Source: Poindextera sp963706385 (GTDB taxonomy: Bacteria; Pseudomonadota; Alphaproteobacteria; Caulobacterales; Caulobacteraceae). From it: DNA of 64,000 nucleotides. The translations under genes and the position numbers were made by a program. The notes under the pieces are model-generated. The model saw only the letters and a program-made list of their open reading frames with translations. It searched no databases and was not told where the DNA came from. Shown piece by piece: positions 26,439-35,313 of this stretch. Location of the stretch: positions 2,790,001 to 2,854,000 of the forward strand of contig OY970153.1 in assembly GCA_963706385.1 (NCBI GenBank). The letters are read 5' to 3'. Numbering within the stretch: position 1 is the first letter of the stretch; each line of letters opens with the position of its first letter.

Positions 26439-26593
26439 CCCCGCCCCTTGGGCCGCTCAAATCACCAACGCATGACAATCGTATATCGGCGCGCGCCGAG
26501 CCAGAGTTGGTTGAGGGGAGGGGTATACATAATCAGCCGCCGCGATCCGCGGGCCGCCCGCCGCCGGGTTATCGATCGAGGCGTCCCGTCAGC

Positions 26594-26779
26594 TTAGAGC
26601 GAGCGGGCCCGGCGCAGCACGTCGGCGTTTTCCAGTTGCGCCCGGCGATCGGCGATCCGCCGATAAACCGCCGCCAAGGCCGCGGCGTCCTCTTCGTCCG
26701 GCAGATGATCTTCCGCATCCGCGAGCTGGAACCCCGCCAGGACTTCCGGATCGTGTTCGAATTCGACAGTCGCGGTCAT
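26594..26779 (-). CDS. small hypothetical protein (61 aa)
   Basis: Start ATG 26779 with a GGGAGAG site 7 bases upstream; an upstream ATG (26809) would place that site inside the gene. The product, MTATVEFEHDPEVLAGFQLADAE and onward, is acidic at the N-terminus and has a basic helix RRIADRRAQLENADVLRRARSL. No membrane segment or known motif. The strong ribosome site supports expression; function unknown. Confidence 0.5.
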   Translation of the reverse strand: MTATVEFEHDPEVLAGFQLADAEDHLPDEEDAAALAAVYRRIADRRAQLENADVLRRARSL

Positions 26780-26809
26780 CGCTAGACTCTCCCGCCGCTG
26801 GACGTTCAC

Positions 26810-27089
26810 GAATTATTAACCATTTCAACTCTGCCAGGATGGTTGCGCAACGCAACTTGATTCACCCGATCCTGGCGAACCTCACAAAGTCTTGACCCTT
26901 CGGGGAGCGGCGGCGAGGGCCGCGGCGGGAGCGAAATTAGTGATCGGCGGTCAGAAACCGGGTTGTCGACGCGTTCACGCGGGCGTTACCATTGAATGAG
27001 CGCCGCGTCGGGGACGGGCGGACCCGGTTCCGTGGCGAACCCGAGGGCCGCCGGCCGGGGGAAGAGTGCGCTGTTGAGAGGAAACGGCG
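26810..27089. other. gap upstream of the 2-oxoacid oxidoreductase operon
   Basis: 280 bp, AT-richer near 26805-26870, with a 10-bp palindrome GTTGCGCAAC at 26842-26851. It must hold the promoter of the downstream operon; I cannot place -35/-10 boxes with confidence. Confidence 0.4.
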
Positions 27090-28874
27090 TTGCTGCGTAC
27101 CGATACGACCCGGCCCGACTACTTCCATAAGGTCGTCGATTGCCAGTGGGCCTGTCCGGCCCATACCCCGGTGCCGGAATACATCCGGCTGATCGCCGCC
27201 GGGCGCTACACCGACGCCTACATGATCAACTGGCGGTCCAACGTCTTCCCCGGCATTCTCGGCCGCACCTGCGACCGCCCCTGCGAGCCGGCCTGCCGCC
27301 GCGGGCGGATCGAGGACGAGCCGGTGGCGATCTGCCGGCTCAAGCGCGTCGCCGCCGACAACAAGGACGACATCGCCGCCCGGCTGCCCTCGCCGGCCAA
27401 GGCCAAGAACGGCAAGCGCATCGCCCTGATTGGCGCCGGGCCGGCCTCGCTGACCGTGGCGTGCGACCTGGCGCCGCTGGGCTACGCGATCACCCTGTTC
27501 GACGGCGACGCCAAGGCCGGCGGCATGATCCGCAGCCAGATCCCCCGCTTTCGCTTGCCCGAAGGGGTGATCGACGAGGAGGTGGGCTACATCACCGGCC
27601 TGGGTATGGAGCTTCGGCTCGGCCAGCGAATCGACAGCCTCGAGGCGTTGTTGGCCGAGGGCTACGACGCGGTGTTCGTCGGCTCGGGCGCCCCGCGCGG
27701 GCGCGACCTCGACATCCCCGGCCGCAAGGAAGCCGCGGCCAACATCCACATCGGCATCGATTGGCTGTCGAGCGTCTCGTTCGAGCACATCGACAAGATC
27801 GGCAAGCGGGTGATCGTGCTCGGCGGCGGCAACACCGCCATGGACTGCTGCCGCACCTCGCGCCGGCTGGGCGGCGAGGACGTCAAGGTGATCGTCCGCT
27901 CTGGCTTCGAGGAGATGAAGGCGTCCCCCTGGGAGAAGGAGGACGCGATGCACGAGGACATCCCGATCCTCAACTACCTGACCCCCAAGGCCTTCACCCA
28001 CGAGAACGGCAGGCTGACCGGGGTGGTGTTCGAGTCCGTCGAAGCGGTCTACGACGAAAAGGGCCGCCGCAAGCTGGTCCCGACCGGCGAGCCGGACCAG
28101 CACTATCCGTGCGACGACGTGCTGGTGGCGGTCGGCCAGGAGAACGCCTTTCCCTGGATCGAGCGGGACATCGGCCTGGAGTTCGACGAATGGGGCATGC
28201 CCAAGGTCGATGCGGTCACCATGGCCTCGAGCCTGCCGGGCGTCTTCTTCGGCGGCGACGCCGCGTTCGGGCCGAAGAACATCATCTGGGCCGTCGCCCA
28301 TGGCCATGACGCGGCGGTCTCGATCGACAAGTTCTGCCGCGGCGAGGACATCGCCGACCGGCCGGCGCCGGGCGTCAGCCTGGTCAGCCAGAAGATGGGC
28401 ATCCACGAGTGGAGCTACGACAACGACATCTCCAACGCGCTGCGCAACCGTGTGCCGCTTCGGGAAAAGGCCGCGGCGCTGAAGAACGTCAAGCTGGAGG
28501 TGGAGCTGGGCTTCGATCGCGCCTTGGGCAATCGCGAGGCCGAGCGCTGCCTGAACTGCGATGTCCAGACGGTGTTCAACGAACCCCTGTGCATCGAGTG
28601 CGACGCTTGCGTCGACATCTGTCCGGTGGACTGCATCACCTTCACCGCCGACGGCGAGGAGGCCGATCTGCGCGGCCGGCTGAAGGCGCCGGCGCTGAAC
28701 CTGACTCAGGACCTCTACGTCTCCGACTCGCTGAAGACCGGGCGGATCATGGTCAAGGACGAGGACGTCTGCCTGCACTGCGGCCTTTGCGCCGAACGCT
28801 GTCCGACCGGGGCATGGGATATGCAGAAGTTCCTGCTGAACATCACTCATGCGAAAGGCGCGTGCGCGAAATGA
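27090..28874 (+). CDS. NAD(P)H-dependent FAD oxidoreductase (GltD-like) with C-terminal 2[4Fe-4S] ferredoxin domain
   Basis: 594 residues. An N-terminal Fe-S region (CQWAC, CDRPCEPAC) as in the glutamate synthase small subunit is followed by an FAD-binding Rossmann motif (ALIGAGPASLTVA), an NAD(P)H-binding motif (VLGGGNTAMD) and FGGDAAFGPKNIIWAVAHG. The C-terminus has two classical cluster motifs, CIECDACVDICP and CLHCGLCAERCP. The start is TTG at 27090 after a GAGAGG site. It overlaps the next gene by ATGA. This looks like the electron-transfer subunit that links a 2-oxoacid:ferredoxin oxidoreductase to NADP(H), as described for the three-subunit 2-oxoglutarate:NADP+ enzyme of Azoarcus evansii. 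Confidence 0.9.
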   Translation: MLRTDTTRPDYFHKVVDCQWACPAHTPVPEYIRLIAAGRYTDAYMINWRSNVFPGILGRTCDRPCEPACRRGRIEDEPVAICRLKRVAADNKDDIAARLPSPAKAKNGKRIALIGAGPASLTVACDLAPLGYAITLFDGDAKAGGMIRSQIPRFRLPEGVIDEEVGYITGLGMELRLGQRIDSLEALLAEGYDAVFVGSGAPRGRDLDIPGRKEAAANIHIGIDWLSSVSFEHIDKIGKRVIVLGGGNTAMDCCRTSRRLGGEDVKVIVRSGFEEMKASPWEKEDAMHEDIPILNYLTPKAFTHENGRLTGVVFESVEAVYDEKGRRKLVPTGEPDQHYPCDDVLVAVGQENAFPWIERDIGLEFDEWGMPKVDAVTMASSLPGVFFGGDAAFGPKNIIWAVAHGHDAAVSIDKFCRGEDIADRPAPGVSLVSQKMGIHEWSYDNDISNALRNRVPLREKAAALKNVKLEVELGFDRALGNREAERCLNCDVQTVFNEPLCIECDACVDICPVDCITFTADGEEADLRGRLKAPALNLTQDLYVSDSLKTGRIMVKDEDVCLHCGLCAERCPTGAWDMQKFLLNITHAKGACAK

Positions 28875-30700
28875 AACCGCTCACCGGCGTCAACGACTTC
28901 GTGGTCAAGTTCGCCAACGTCAACGGCTCCGGCTCGGCCAGCGCCAATGGCTTGTTCGTCAAGTCGGTCCTGCGGATGGGCGTGCCGGTCTCGGCGCGCA
29001 ACATCTTCCCGTCGAACATCCAGGGCCTGCCGACCTGGTACGAGGTGCGCGTCTGCGAGGCCGGCCACATCGGCCGCCGCGGCGGGGTCGACGTGATGGT
29101 GGCGATGAACCCCCAGACCTGGGACCGCGACGTGGCCGAGATCGAGCCCGGTGGCTATCTGGTCTATGACTCCACCAAGCCGATGCCGGCCTCGAAGTTC
29201 CGCGACGACATCAATGTGGTCGGCCTGCCGCTGACCGAGATCTGCAACGTCGCCTATTCCGACCCGCGCCAGCGCCAGCTGTTCAAGAACATCATCTATG
29301 TCGGGGCGCTGGCGGCGCTGCTGGACATGGACATGGCGGCGATCGAGCAACTGATCGGCGAGCAGTTCAAGGGCAAGGACCGACTGATCAAGCCGAACAT
29401 CGACGCTCTGCGCATGGGCCGCGACTATGCGCGCGACCACCTGCGCCCGCTCGGCCTGAAGGTGAAGACCGCCGACAAGGTCGGCGAGCGCATCTTCATC
29501 GACGGCAACACCGCCTCGGCGATCGGCGCGGTCTACGGCGGGGCGACGGTGTGCGCCTGGTATCCGATCACCCCCTCGACCTCGCTGGCCGAGGCCTTCA
29601 GCGCATACTGCGGGAAATTTCGCGCCGATCCGGCGACCGGCAAGGCGCGCTACGCGATCGTCCAGGCCGAGGACGAAATCGCCTCGATCGGCATCGTGGT
29701 CGGCGCCGGCTGGAACGGCGCGCGGGCCTTCACCTGCACCTCCGGGCCGGGCGTGTCGCTGATGCAGGAGTTCGTCGGCCTGTCGTATTTCGCCGAAATC
29801 CCGGCGGTGATCTTCGACGTGCAGCGCGGCGGTCCCTCGACCGGCATGCCGACCCGCACCCAGCAGGCCGACCTCCTCTCCGCCGCCTACGCCTCGCACG
29901 GCGACACCAAGCACCCGATGCTGTTCCCGGAGGATCCGCGCGAGTGTTTCGAGATGGGGGCGCGGGCCTTCGACCTCGCCGACCGGCTGCAGACCACGGT
30001 CTTCGTCATGCTCGACCTCGACATCGGCATGAACGAATGGCTGTGCGCGCCGCTGGCCTGGGACCCGAACCGGCGGCTCGATCGCGGCAAGGTGATGACC
30101 TACGAGGACCTGGAGGCCGGACGCGACTTCGGCCGCTACCTCGACGTCGACGGCGACGGTATTCCGTTCCGCACCTATCCCGGCGTCCATCCGACCAAGG
30201 GCGGCTATTTCACCCGCGGCACCTCGCGCAACCCCTACGCCCGCTACAGCGAGGAGGGGGCGGTCTATGTCGACAACATGGAGCGCCTGCTGCGCAAGTT
30301 CGACACCGCCAAGACCCTGATCCCGGCGCCGGTGCGGCGGAACGCCAAGAAGACCACCAAGACCGGGGTGGTCTATTTCGGCTCGACCACGCCGGCGATG
30401 GCCGAGGCGCTGGACACGCTGGAGGCCCAGGGCCGCCGGCTGAACGCCCTGCGCGTGCGCGGCTTTCCGTTCCCGGACGCGGTGTTCGACTTCATCGCCG
30501 AGCACGATCAGGTGTTCGTGGTCGAGCAGAACCGCGACGGCCAGCTGCGCAGCCTGATCATCAACGAGGGCGGCGTCGATCCGGCCAAGCTGACCGCCGT
30601 GCTGCACTATGACGGCACGCCGATCACCGCCCGCTTCATCACCGGCGAGATCGCCGCGCGGATGGACGCCGCCAATCCCGCCATCGAGGCCGCCGAATGA
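28871..30700 (+). CDS. korA: 2-oxoacid:acceptor oxidoreductase, fused gamma-alpha subunit (KorA-like)
   Basis: 609 residues. The gamma domain comes first (VNGSGSASANGLFVKSVLRMG..EVRVCEAGHIGRRGGVDVMVAMN), then the alpha pyrimidine-binding domain (WYPITPSTSLAEAF..VQAEDEIASIGIVVGAGWNGARAFTCTSGPGVSLM..RGGPSTGMPTRTQQADL, given here in pieces). This gamma-alpha fusion is normal for 2-oxoglutarate:ferredoxin oxidoreductases. Thiamine-diphosphate-dependent oxidative decarboxylation of a 2-oxo acid to acyl-CoA yields low-potential electrons. The ATG sits in an ATGA overlap with the reductase stop, so translation is coupled. The longer frame from 28409 is only overlap with the upstream gene. Confidence 0.92.
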   Translation: MKPLTGVNDFVVKFANVNGSGSASANGLFVKSVLRMGVPVSARNIFPSNIQGLPTWYEVRVCEAGHIGRRGGVDVMVAMNPQTWDRDVAEIEPGGYLVYDSTKPMPASKFRDDINVVGLPLTEICNVAYSDPRQRQLFKNIIYVGALAALLDMDMAAIEQLIGEQFKGKDRLIKPNIDALRMGRDYARDHLRPLGLKVKTADKVGERIFIDGNTASAIGAVYGGATVCAWYPITPSTSLAEAFSAYCGKFRADPATGKARYAIVQAEDEIASIGIVVGAGWNGARAFTCTSGPGVSLMQEFVGLSYFAEIPAVIFDVQRGGPSTGMPTRTQQADLLSAAYASHGDTKHPMLFPEDPRECFEMGARAFDLADRLQTTVFVMLDLDIGMNEWLCAPLAWDPNRRLDRGKVMTYEDLEAGRDFGRYLDVDGDGIPFRTYPGVHPTKGGYFTRGTSRNPYARYSEEGAVYVDNMERLLRKFDTAKTLIPAPVRRNAKKTTKTGVVYFGSTTPAMAEALDTLEAQGRRLNALRVRGFPFPDAVFDFIAEHDQVFVVEQNRDGQLRSLIINEGGVDPAKLTAVLHYDGTPITARFITGEIAARMDAANPAIEAAE

Positions 30701-31752
30701 CCTATCTGGCCAAGCCCCAACTGCGTCACCCGCTGCTGGTCGAGAACAGCCTCGGCTACACCCGCCGCGACTACGAGGGTTCGGTGTCGACCCTGTGCGC
30801 CGGCTGCGGCCATGATTCGATCAGCGCCGCGATCATCCAGGCCTGCTACGAGCTGGAGCTGCCGCCGCACCGGATCGCCAAACTGTCCGGGATCGGCTGC
30901 TCGTCCAAGACGCCCGACTATTTCCTCGGCAATGCGCACGGCTTCAACACCGTGCACGGACGGATGCCGAGCGTCTTGACCGGCGCCAACCTGGCCAACA
31001 AGGAGCTGATCTACCTCGGCGTCTCCGGCGACGGCGATTCCGCCTCGATCGGGCTCGGTCAGTTCGCCCACTGCGTCCGGCGCGGGGTCAACATGGTCTA
31101 TATCGTCGAGAACAACGGGGTCTACGGCCTGACCAAGGGCCAGTTCTCGGCCACCTCGGACAAGGGCTCGAAATCCAAGAAGGGCGTGGTCAACCACGAT
31201 TCAGCCGTCGACTTGGTGGGTCTGGCCCTGCAACTGGGCGCCACCTTCGTCGCCCGCAGCTTCTCCGGCGACAAGGACCAGCTCGTCCCCTTGATCAAGG
31301 CGGCGGTGAGCCACCGCGGCGCGGCCTTCATCGACTGCATCAGCCCCTGCGTGCAGTTCAATAACCACACCGGCTCGACCAAGAGCTTCGACTATGTGCG
31401 CGAGCACAACGAGGCGGTGAACCGGATGGATGTGGTCCTGCCGCGCACGCCGATCCACCTGGACCAGAAGCCCGGCACGGTGGAGATGGTCACCCAGCAC
31501 GACGGCTCGGTGCTGGCCCTGCACAAGCTCGCCGAGCACTACGACCCGACCGACCGGGTCCAGGCCATAGCCTTCCTGCAGCAGCGCCAGGCGCTGGGCG
31601 AGATCGTCACCGGCCTCTTGTATGTCGACCCGGAGGCGCACGACCTGCACGATGCGCTGGACACGGTGGACGCGCCGCTGAACACCCTGAACGACGCGGA
31701 GCTGACCCCGAGCATGGCCGCGCTGGAGGCGCTGAACGCCGCGTTCCGCTAG
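30697..31752 (+). CDS. korB: 2-oxoacid:acceptor oxidoreductase, beta subunit (KorB-like)
   Basis: 351 residues. The thiamine-diphosphate motif GDGDSASIGLGQF..IVENNGVYGLTKGQFSAT is complete. Cysteines CAGC (near residue 33) and GIGCSSK are at the positions that bind the [4Fe-4S] cluster in such beta subunits. It starts by ATGA overlap with korA, making a tight three-gene operon. The full set could run forward (2-oxoacid to acyl-CoA, making reduced ferredoxin or NADPH) or in reverse. The TAG stop (31750-31752) is the first triplet of a palindromic repeat. Confidence 0.93.
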   Translation: MTYLAKPQLRHPLLVENSLGYTRRDYEGSVSTLCAGCGHDSISAAIIQACYELELPPHRIAKLSGIGCSSKTPDYFLGNAHGFNTVHGRMPSVLTGANLANKELIYLGVSGDGDSASIGLGQFAHCVRRGVNMVYIVENNGVYGLTKGQFSATSDKGSKSKKGVVNHDSAVDLVGLALQLGATFVARSFSGDKDQLVPLIKAAVSHRGAAFIDCISPCVQFNNHTGSTKSFDYVREHNEAVNRMDVVLPRTPIHLDQKPGTVEMVTQHDGSVLALHKLAEHYDPTDRVQAIAFLQQRQALGEIVTGLLYVDPEAHDLHDALDTVDAPLNTLNDAELTPSMAALEALNAAFR

Positions 31753-32037
31753 GGCGTATTGACTCTAGGTTGATCCAAGAATCTCCACCGCTCATCCCGG
31801 CGAATGACCGCTCATCCCGGCGAATGCCGGGACCCAGATCATATGGCCATGAACGAGGAAATTTAGAACATAACCACAAAGCACACTAAGGGCACGAAGA
31901 ATAATACTCGTCGCCTTTGTGATCTTCGTGGACTTCGTGGTTCGAATTCCACCTCATATGCATTACGATCTGGATCCCGGCATTCGCCGGGAGGAGCGGA
32001 GCAAGTAAGTGATTCAATTTGAAATCATTGCGCTCTA
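31750..32037. repeat. palindromic repeat family B, copy 3 (inverted, with an insert in its loop)
   Basis: Left end TAGGGCGTATTGACTCTAGGTTGATCC and right end GAAATCATTGCGCTCTA (read apart) are the reverse complement of copies 1 and 2. A 20-bp unit starting ACCGCTCATCC is duplicated in tandem (31787-31806 and 31807-31826). The loop holds a second imperfect palindrome, from AACCACAAAG (31872) to CTTCGTGGTT (ends 31942). The left TAG is the korB stop, and the right end contains the TTG start of the next gene. Confidence 0.85.
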
Positions 32038-33602
32038 GGCGGCGGGCCCTTCCCGGCGGGAAGGCGACGGGCGCCCGGGGATCAGCCGCGCTCGGTGGTC
32101 TGGCAAGGCCTTCAGCTCTGCTGGCGGCGGCCACGCTCGTCCTGCACCTGATCGTCAACAACCGCTACGGCGTGTTCGGCGACGAGCTCTATTTCATCGT
32201 CTGCGGCCAGCACCCGGCGCTGGGCTACGTCGACCAACCGGCGCTGGTTCCGCTGATCGCGGCCGCCTCGCACGCCCTGTTCGGAACCGCGCTCCTGCCG
32301 CTGCGCCTTTTGCCGGCGCTGGCCATGACCGCGACGGTGGCGCTGACCTGCGAGCTGACGCGAACCCTCGGCGGCGGCCGCTACGCCCAATGGCTGGCCG
32401 GGCTGGCGGTCTTGTTCGGCGGCGTCTTCCTGGTCGACGGCCTGCTGCTGATCACCGACTTCCTGCAACCTCTGACCTGGCTTGGCTGCGGCTGGTGCCT
32501 GGCGCGGCTGACGCAGAGCCGGGACGAGCGCTGGTGGCTGGGTTTCGGGGCGTTCGCGGGCGTCGCCCTGGCCAGCAAGTTCCTGATCGGCTTCTACCTC
32601 GCGGGCCTCGCCGTCGGCGTGCTGGCGACGCCGCTGCGGCGCTCGCTGGCCTCGCCCTGGCTCTATCTGGGCGCGGCGATCGCCTTCCTACTCGCCGCGC
32701 CGGGCGTCTGGTGGCAGGTGGCGCACGGCTGGCCGTTCCTGGAGCTGGGCGAGGCCGGGGCCAGCGCCAAGAACATCGCCCTCTCGCCGCTGGCCTTCAT
32801 CGGCCAGCAGATCCTGTTCGTCGGACCGCTCGCGACGCCGATCTGGCTCGCGGGCCTCTGGCGCTGGTCGGTCAAGCCGGCCTTCCCTGAGTTCCGGGTG
32901 TTCCCGATCGCCTACGGGATGATGGGGATCCTGGTCTATGCGCTGCACGGCAAGGCCTACTACCTGGCGCCGGGCTACCCCGTGCTGCTCGCCGGCGGCG
33001 CGGTCGCCATCGAAGCCTGGCTGGCGAGCCCGGCGTGGCGCGGTGTCTCGATCGCGGCGGTGACCGGCGTCGGCGTCCTGCTCGCGCCGCTGGCGTTGCC
33101 GATCCTGCCGCCGAGCCAATACGGCGCCTACGCCCATGCGCTGGGCCTTTCCGCCTCGGCGACCGCGACCGAGAAGGGCGCCGAGGGCGCCCTGCCGCTG
33201 CATCTGGCGGGCATGTTCGGCTGGCGGGAAATGGCCGCCAAGGTCGCCGCCGTCTACCAGGCCCTGCCGCCGGCCGAGCGCGCCAGGGCGGTGTTCTTCG
33301 GCCGCGACTACGGCGAGGCCGCGGCCATCGACGTCTACGGCCCGGCACTGGGCGGCCCGCCGGCGGTCAGCGGCCACAACAACTATTACCTCTGGGGCCC
33401 GAAGGGCTACGACGGCTCGGTGGTGATCACCGTTGGCGGCGACGTCGCCAAGCTGGCCAGCGCCTACCGCAGCGTCGAGATCGCCGGCCGGATCGACAGC
33501 CGTTACGCCAGGCCCTTCGAGACCAACATCCCGATCTATGTCCTGCGCGGGCCGCGCATGCCGCTGGCCGAACTGTGGCCGAGGCTGAAGTTCTACTGGT
33601 AG
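32019..33602 (+). CDS. GT39-type (ArnT/PMT-like) integral membrane glycosyltransferase
   Basis: 527 residues if translation begins at TTG 32019. The conserved start of the family, NRYGVFGDELYFIVCGQHPALGYVDQPALVPLIAA, is visible from about residue 48, and at least eight membrane segments follow, with a soluble C-terminal domain. It would transfer a sugar from a polyprenyl-phosphate donor on the periplasmic face. The first ~15 codons come from repeat family B, and the frame is closed by TGA only 9 bp upstream, so the native N-terminus seems to have been replaced or trimmed. No ribosome site is close to the TTG, so the true start is uncertain. Confidence 0.8.
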   Translation: MKSLRSRRRALPGGKATGARGSAALGGLARPSALLAAATLVLHLIVNNRYGVFGDELYFIVCGQHPALGYVDQPALVPLIAAASHALFGTALLPLRLLPALAMTATVALTCELTRTLGGGRYAQWLAGLAVLFGGVFLVDGLLLITDFLQPLTWLGCGWCLARLTQSRDERWWLGFGAFAGVALASKFLIGFYLAGLAVGVLATPLRRSLASPWLYLGAAIAFLLAAPGVWWQVAHGWPFLELGEAGASAKNIALSPLAFIGQQILFVGPLATPIWLAGLWRWSVKPAFPEFRVFPIAYGMMGILVYALHGKAYYLAPGYPVLLAGGAVAIEAWLASPAWRGVSIAAVTGVGVLLAPLALPILPPSQYGAYAHALGLSASATATEKGAEGALPLHLAGMFGWREMAAKVAAVYQALPPAERARAVFFGRDYGEAAAIDVYGPALGGPPAVSGHNNYYLWGPKGYDGSVVITVGGDVAKLASAYRSVEIAGRIDSRYARPFETNIPIYVLRGPRMPLAELWPRLKFYW

Positions 33603-33611
33603 CGCCGAGCC

Positions 33612-34508
33612 TCACACCGTCCGCTTGGCCCGGTCCTTCTCGTTGGCCCCGCGAATCTGCTCGCGGGCCTGCTCCCACTGTTCGTCGGTCCAGTTGCGCA
33701 AGCTCGCGAAGCCCCCGCCGCCGGCCTGGTGGGCCGCGCCGTCGATGGCGATGGTCTGGCCGTTGACGTATTCCGAGCCGGGGGCCAGCAGATAGATCGC
33801 CAGATTGGCCAGCTCGGGCATCTTGCCGACCCGGCCCATCGGATTGCCCGGCGCGCTTCCGGTGTCGCGCGAGTCGCCCGGATTGAGCCGGGCCCAGGCG
33901 CCCTCGGTCGGGAACGGTCCCGGCGCGATGGCGTTGAAGCGGATGTCGTGCGGCCCCCACTCCACCGCCAGCGACTGGGTCATGATGTTCAGCCCCGCCT
34001 TGGACATGGCCGAGGGCACGGTGAACGGCCCGCCGGTCCACACCCAGGTGGTCAGGATCGAGACCACCGATCCCGGCTTGTTCTCGGCGATCCAGCGCTT
34101 GCCGCAATCGAGCGTCACGAAGAACGAGCCGCGGAAGACGATGTCGGAAATCGCTCCGAAGCCGCGCGGCGAGAGGTCCTCGGTGCGGCTGATGAAGTTG
34201 CCGGCGGCGTTGTTGACCAGGCCGGTCAGCGCCCCGCCGTCGGCCCAGATCGTATCCAGCATGTCGCCGATCGCGTCGGCCGCGCGAATGTCGCAGGGGA
34301 TCGGAACCACCTTGCCGCCGTGCGCGCCCATCAGCTCGCCCGCGGTCGCCTCCAGCACCCCGCCGCGCCGGCCGCAGATGTAGACCACCGCCCCCATTAG
34401 CAGGAACGCCTCGGCCATCACCTTGCCCAGCCCGGTGCCGCCGCCGGTGACCAGGATCCGCTGGCCGTTCATCAGGCCGGGTTTGAACATCAGATCATCG
34501 AGCGTCAT
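33612..34508 (-). CDS. SDR family oxidoreductase, 2,4-dienoyl-CoA reductase-like
   Basis: 298 residues. The cofactor motif VTGGGTGLGKVMAEAF suits NADPH, and VNNAAGNF is clear. The usual YxxxK is replaced by SxxxK (PSAMSKAG), as in mitochondrial 2,4-dienoyl-CoA reductase, where Ser and Lys at this position work with a Tyr elsewhere. The end RFNAIAPGPFPTEGAW is also of that group. This enzyme helps beta-oxidation of unsaturated acyl-CoA. It starts at ATG 34508 and is convergent with the GT39 gene. It fits the acyl-CoA theme of 37684-42910. Confidence 0.87.
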   Translation of the reverse strand: MTLDDLMFKPGLMNGQRILVTGGGTGLGKVMAEAFLLMGAVVYICGRRGGVLEATAGELMGAHGGKVVPIPCDIRAADAIGDMLDTIWADGGALTGLVNNAAGNFISRTEDLSPRGFGAISDIVFRGSFFVTLDCGKRWIAENKPGSVVSILTTWVWTGGPFTVPSAMSKAGLNIMTQSLAVEWGPHDIRFNAIAPGPFPTEGAWARLNPGDSRDTGSAPGNPMGRVGKMPELANLAIYLLAPGSEYVNGQTIAIDGAAHQAGGGGFASLRNWTDEQWEQAREQIRGANEKDRAKRTV

Positions 34509-34608
34509 GGCGTCCTCCGTCGGGCGATCGTTGGCGTCTCAGTCACACGCTGGCGCGGCGTCAGGTCAAGCGGATTGCGGGCGAATGCGCCGATGGTAAG
34601 CTCGCGCC

Positions 34609-35223
34609 ATGACCCACTTGATCGATCGACGCGCGCTGCTGGCCTGCGGTCTGGCGCTGGCCGCCGCTCCGGCCCTGGCGCGGGCGGACACGGGACTCGT
34701 GCGCGTGGCGCTGAAAATCACCAAGGGCGTGATCACCCTCGACCTCGACGTCGGCAAGGCGCCGATCACCGCGCGCAACTTCCTGCGCTACGTGGACCTG
34801 CGGCGGTTCGACCGGTCGATCTTCTACCGCGCCTCGCGCGCCGAGGGGGCGCCGGAGACGGGCGTCATCCAGGGCGGCCTGCGCGGCGATCCGGCCAAGG
34901 TGCTGCGGCCGATCGCCCATGAGAGCACGATCAAGACCGGCCTGTCGCACAAGGACGGGACCATCTCCATGGCCTGCCGCGCGCCCGGCACCGCCACCGC
35001 GGACTTCTTCATCTGCGTCGGCGACCAGACCGGCCTCGACGCCGACCCCGCGGCCCCGACGACCCAGCCCGGCTTCGCCGCCTTCGGCCAGGTGGTCGAG
35101 GGCATGGACGTGGTCCGCGCCATCCACGCCTCGCCGACCTCGAAGACCGCCGGCGGCGCGGCGATGCGCGGCGAGATGCTGAGCCCGCCCGTGCCGATCC
35201 TCACCGCGCGGCGGGTGGGTTAG
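34609..35223 (+). CDS. peptidyl-prolyl cis-trans isomerase, cyclophilin type, exported
   Basis: 204 residues with an N-terminal signal (RRALLACGLALAAAPALARAD) and a cyclophilin core: ITLDLDVGKAPITARNFLRYV, FYRAS, GVIQGG, ISMAC, ADFFICVGDQ, FAAFGQVVEGMDVVRAIHA. It catalyses proline isomerisation during folding in the periplasm. The start ATG 34609 is divergent from the SDR gene. Some canonical catalytic residues (the R of FHR) appear as FYRAS, so activity may be reduced, as in other bacterial exported cyclophilins. Confidence 0.9.
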   Translation: MTHLIDRRALLACGLALAAAPALARADTGLVRVALKITKGVITLDLDVGKAPITARNFLRYVDLRRFDRSIFYRASRAEGAPETGVIQGGLRGDPAKVLRPIAHESTIKTGLSHKDGTISMACRAPGTATADFFICVGDQTGLDADPAAPTTQPGFAAFGQVVEGMDVVRAIHASPTSKTAGGAAMRGEMLSPPVPILTARRVG

Positions 35224-35313
35224 GCGGGGCGGCGATGACCGGGACGGCGCGTCTGGCCCGCGGAACGTCCGCTTCCCGGCCGGACGACGAGGTCCCCCAC
35301 GCCGCCCCCCCGC

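Noticed and set aside
31750..32037. complete insertion sequence
   Set aside because: No transposase frame within or next to any of the palindromic elements.
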